NCBI GenBank assembly: GCA_964017145.1
Contig: CAXHKQ010000290.1
Coordinates: 1-19,311, forward strand
DNA: 19,311 nt
Direction: 5' to 3'
From: Agrocybe praecox
Lineage: Eukaryota > Basidiomycota > Agaricomycetes > Agaricales > Agrocybaceae
A model generated the notes under the pieces. That model saw nothing but the letters and a program-made list of their open reading frames with translations, had not been told where the DNA came from and searched no databases. Of this stretch, positions 18,131 through 19,311 are shown piece after piece (position 1 is the first letter of the stretch; each line of letters starts with the position of its first letter). Made by a program: the position numbers and the translations under genes.

Positions 18131-19311
18131 GTGAGTGTAAGAGACGAATCGCGCAGACGAACAGACACAACGCATGCAAAAGACGAGGTTGGCCGACGCA
18201 TAGATATGAATATGGGAGGACGGGGACTTGCAAAACGATTTTATATTTTTTTCTGATTCACTAGTAACATGTTTGTAATTTTATTCTATTTGTATTATTT
18301 TAAAACAGGAAGACTAGAAAGTCTGTTACGTTTGATAGTAGGACACAGGACACATAAGATAAGATAAGACGCCATCCGCGTTTTTGTAACTTTGGAAAGG
18401 TTTCATTACTCCCTGTTCACTCAAATTACTGCCGATTCAACTCCAGAGTGCAGTATTTGTATCATGTTCCATCTTTAGACACATTATTTGTGAAAAATAG
18501 TCTAATCGCTTTCGATGAGCCTAAAAACACTGCTCCGAAATAACAAATCGTTTAAATTATGGTTGATTTTGTGTTCGCTCGGCAGACATTTCACAAAGAG
18601 CTTTCGCACGCCCTAGAACATATCTCAGAAATGTACAAAACATGTTTGTTCATATAACTAGGGTATCAGCATTCTCTATCATCTTTTTTTATTGTCATTC
18701 GGAATCATTTTGAGGATTTTATTATGTTTACGTAGGTAACAGCAACATTTTGGTGTCTAGTCAGCGGTTGATCTTGGGTGATAATTGGGGCGATAATTTG
18801 TTTTCGGATGGACAAAACCCAGATAACTCTTTCTGTTCATTTTTTAGCTCTAATCGCAATATTCACATTATAAAACACTGTTTTCAAAAGGACACATTAC
18901 GCCGATACTCATTTTTCCGAACTCTCAAACGAACAATCAGTCCTATCGATGTTAAATGTTGTATATCGTTCACCAATGGAGCTATGTTGATTATTTTCAA
19001 ATTATTTTATTTTATTTTATGTGTCCTACTACTGACTACTGAACGATACGGAGTTTCCAGCCTCACTGTTAGTTTTTTCGAATGCCGAATTAGGTTTCAG
19101 GTACAAATTAAAACTGTATATTTTCTATTGCCGTCTGAAAGAGCGTATAATTGTGTGTTGTTTCCATAGACCTCGTTTTTTCTCAACATTCTTGGCAGTG
19201 TAGAATTGTGTTGGATTAATTAAAACTTTTCATAATTTAACTTTCGCATCACAACAAAATAAGAGTCCATTTCACACGATTCAATGTAAAGAATGTTCAA
19301 AAATGCCTACA
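18131..19311 (+). other. Start of the next MCC intron
   Basis: AT-rich sequence follows the GTGAGT donor at 18131. A short AAGATAAGATAAGAC repeat lies at 18356-18370 and a TTTTATTTTATTTTAT run near 19005-19020. A 139-codon ORF at 18750-19169 has no recognised motif and no coding-like composition. No further exon is visible up to the right edge. Confidence 0.5.

Noticed and set aside
17542..18264. A 240-codon gene starting at 17542
   Set aside because: Only 17860-18130 matches MCC. The upstream part runs through the polypyrimidine tract and CACAG acceptor, and the downstream part passes a GTGAGT donor, so these are intronic read-through.
18750..19169. 139-codon ORF near the right edge
   Set aside because: AT-rich, with no recognisable motif and no splice or start context to support it; it lies in the MCC intron.

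Overview
The window looks like nuclear DNA of an insect, most probably a dipteran. Three protein-coding loci are recognisable, all on the + strand. The coding exons are GC-rich and carry Gln, His, Gly and Ala runs. The surrounding DNA is AT-rich and full of old transposable elements. Introns follow GT-AG and vary from 59 bases to about 6.9 kb. The exact genus cannot be read from the sequence.

Layout. (1) Bases 1-1171 hold the last three coding exons of a TULP4/Tusp-type tubby superfamily gene, which enters from the left edge. A CA-rich 3' UTR follows to about 2.0 kb. (2) Bases 2172-3821 are intergenic. They hold a tRNA-derived SINE (copy A), a diverged 82-base direct repeat, and a 185-bp MITE that contains a phased GATTTCC decamer array. 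(3) Bases 3939-4550 are a single-exon ALG13 gene, the catalytic subunit of the ALG13/ALG14 enzyme of N-glycan assembly. (4) Bases 4620-9270 are a gene-poor, repeat-rich block. It has a 149-bp tandem duplication, inverted copies of a GGGGTCTAAAT motif that bracket piggyBac-like TTAA ends, an LTR/PBS-like stretch, a second MITE copy, a 17-bp perfect hairpin and a 68-bp near-perfect hairpin. (5) From 9.3 kb to the right edge is the 5' part of an MCC (mutated in colorectal cancer) homologue. It has a long first coding exon (10164-10964) with the EF-hand-like long-isoform N-terminus, a 6.9-kb intron, and a coiled-coil exon (17860-18130) ending in a strong splice donor. Inside that intron is a second promoter-like/5' UTR-like region with a 257-codon ORF (14601-15371). 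Its phase-0 donor candidates suggest an alternative first exon of the same gene.

The MCC intron also holds two decayed Tc1/mariner copies with matching ends (11472-12394 and 15519-16566), a separate mariner transposase N-terminal remnant, SINE copy B inserted beside that remnant, and an old SINE copy C interrupted by a further insertion flanked by an 8-bp duplication.

The three genes do not form a pathway: they are a WD40/tubby protein, a cytosolic/ER glycosyltransferase subunit and a coiled-coil scaffold. I see no bacterial-type defence system or gene cluster. The parts most worth a second look are the MITE-borne decamer array just upstream of ALG13, the 68-bp hairpin, the possible alternative MCC start, and the SINE family with 8-bp target duplications.
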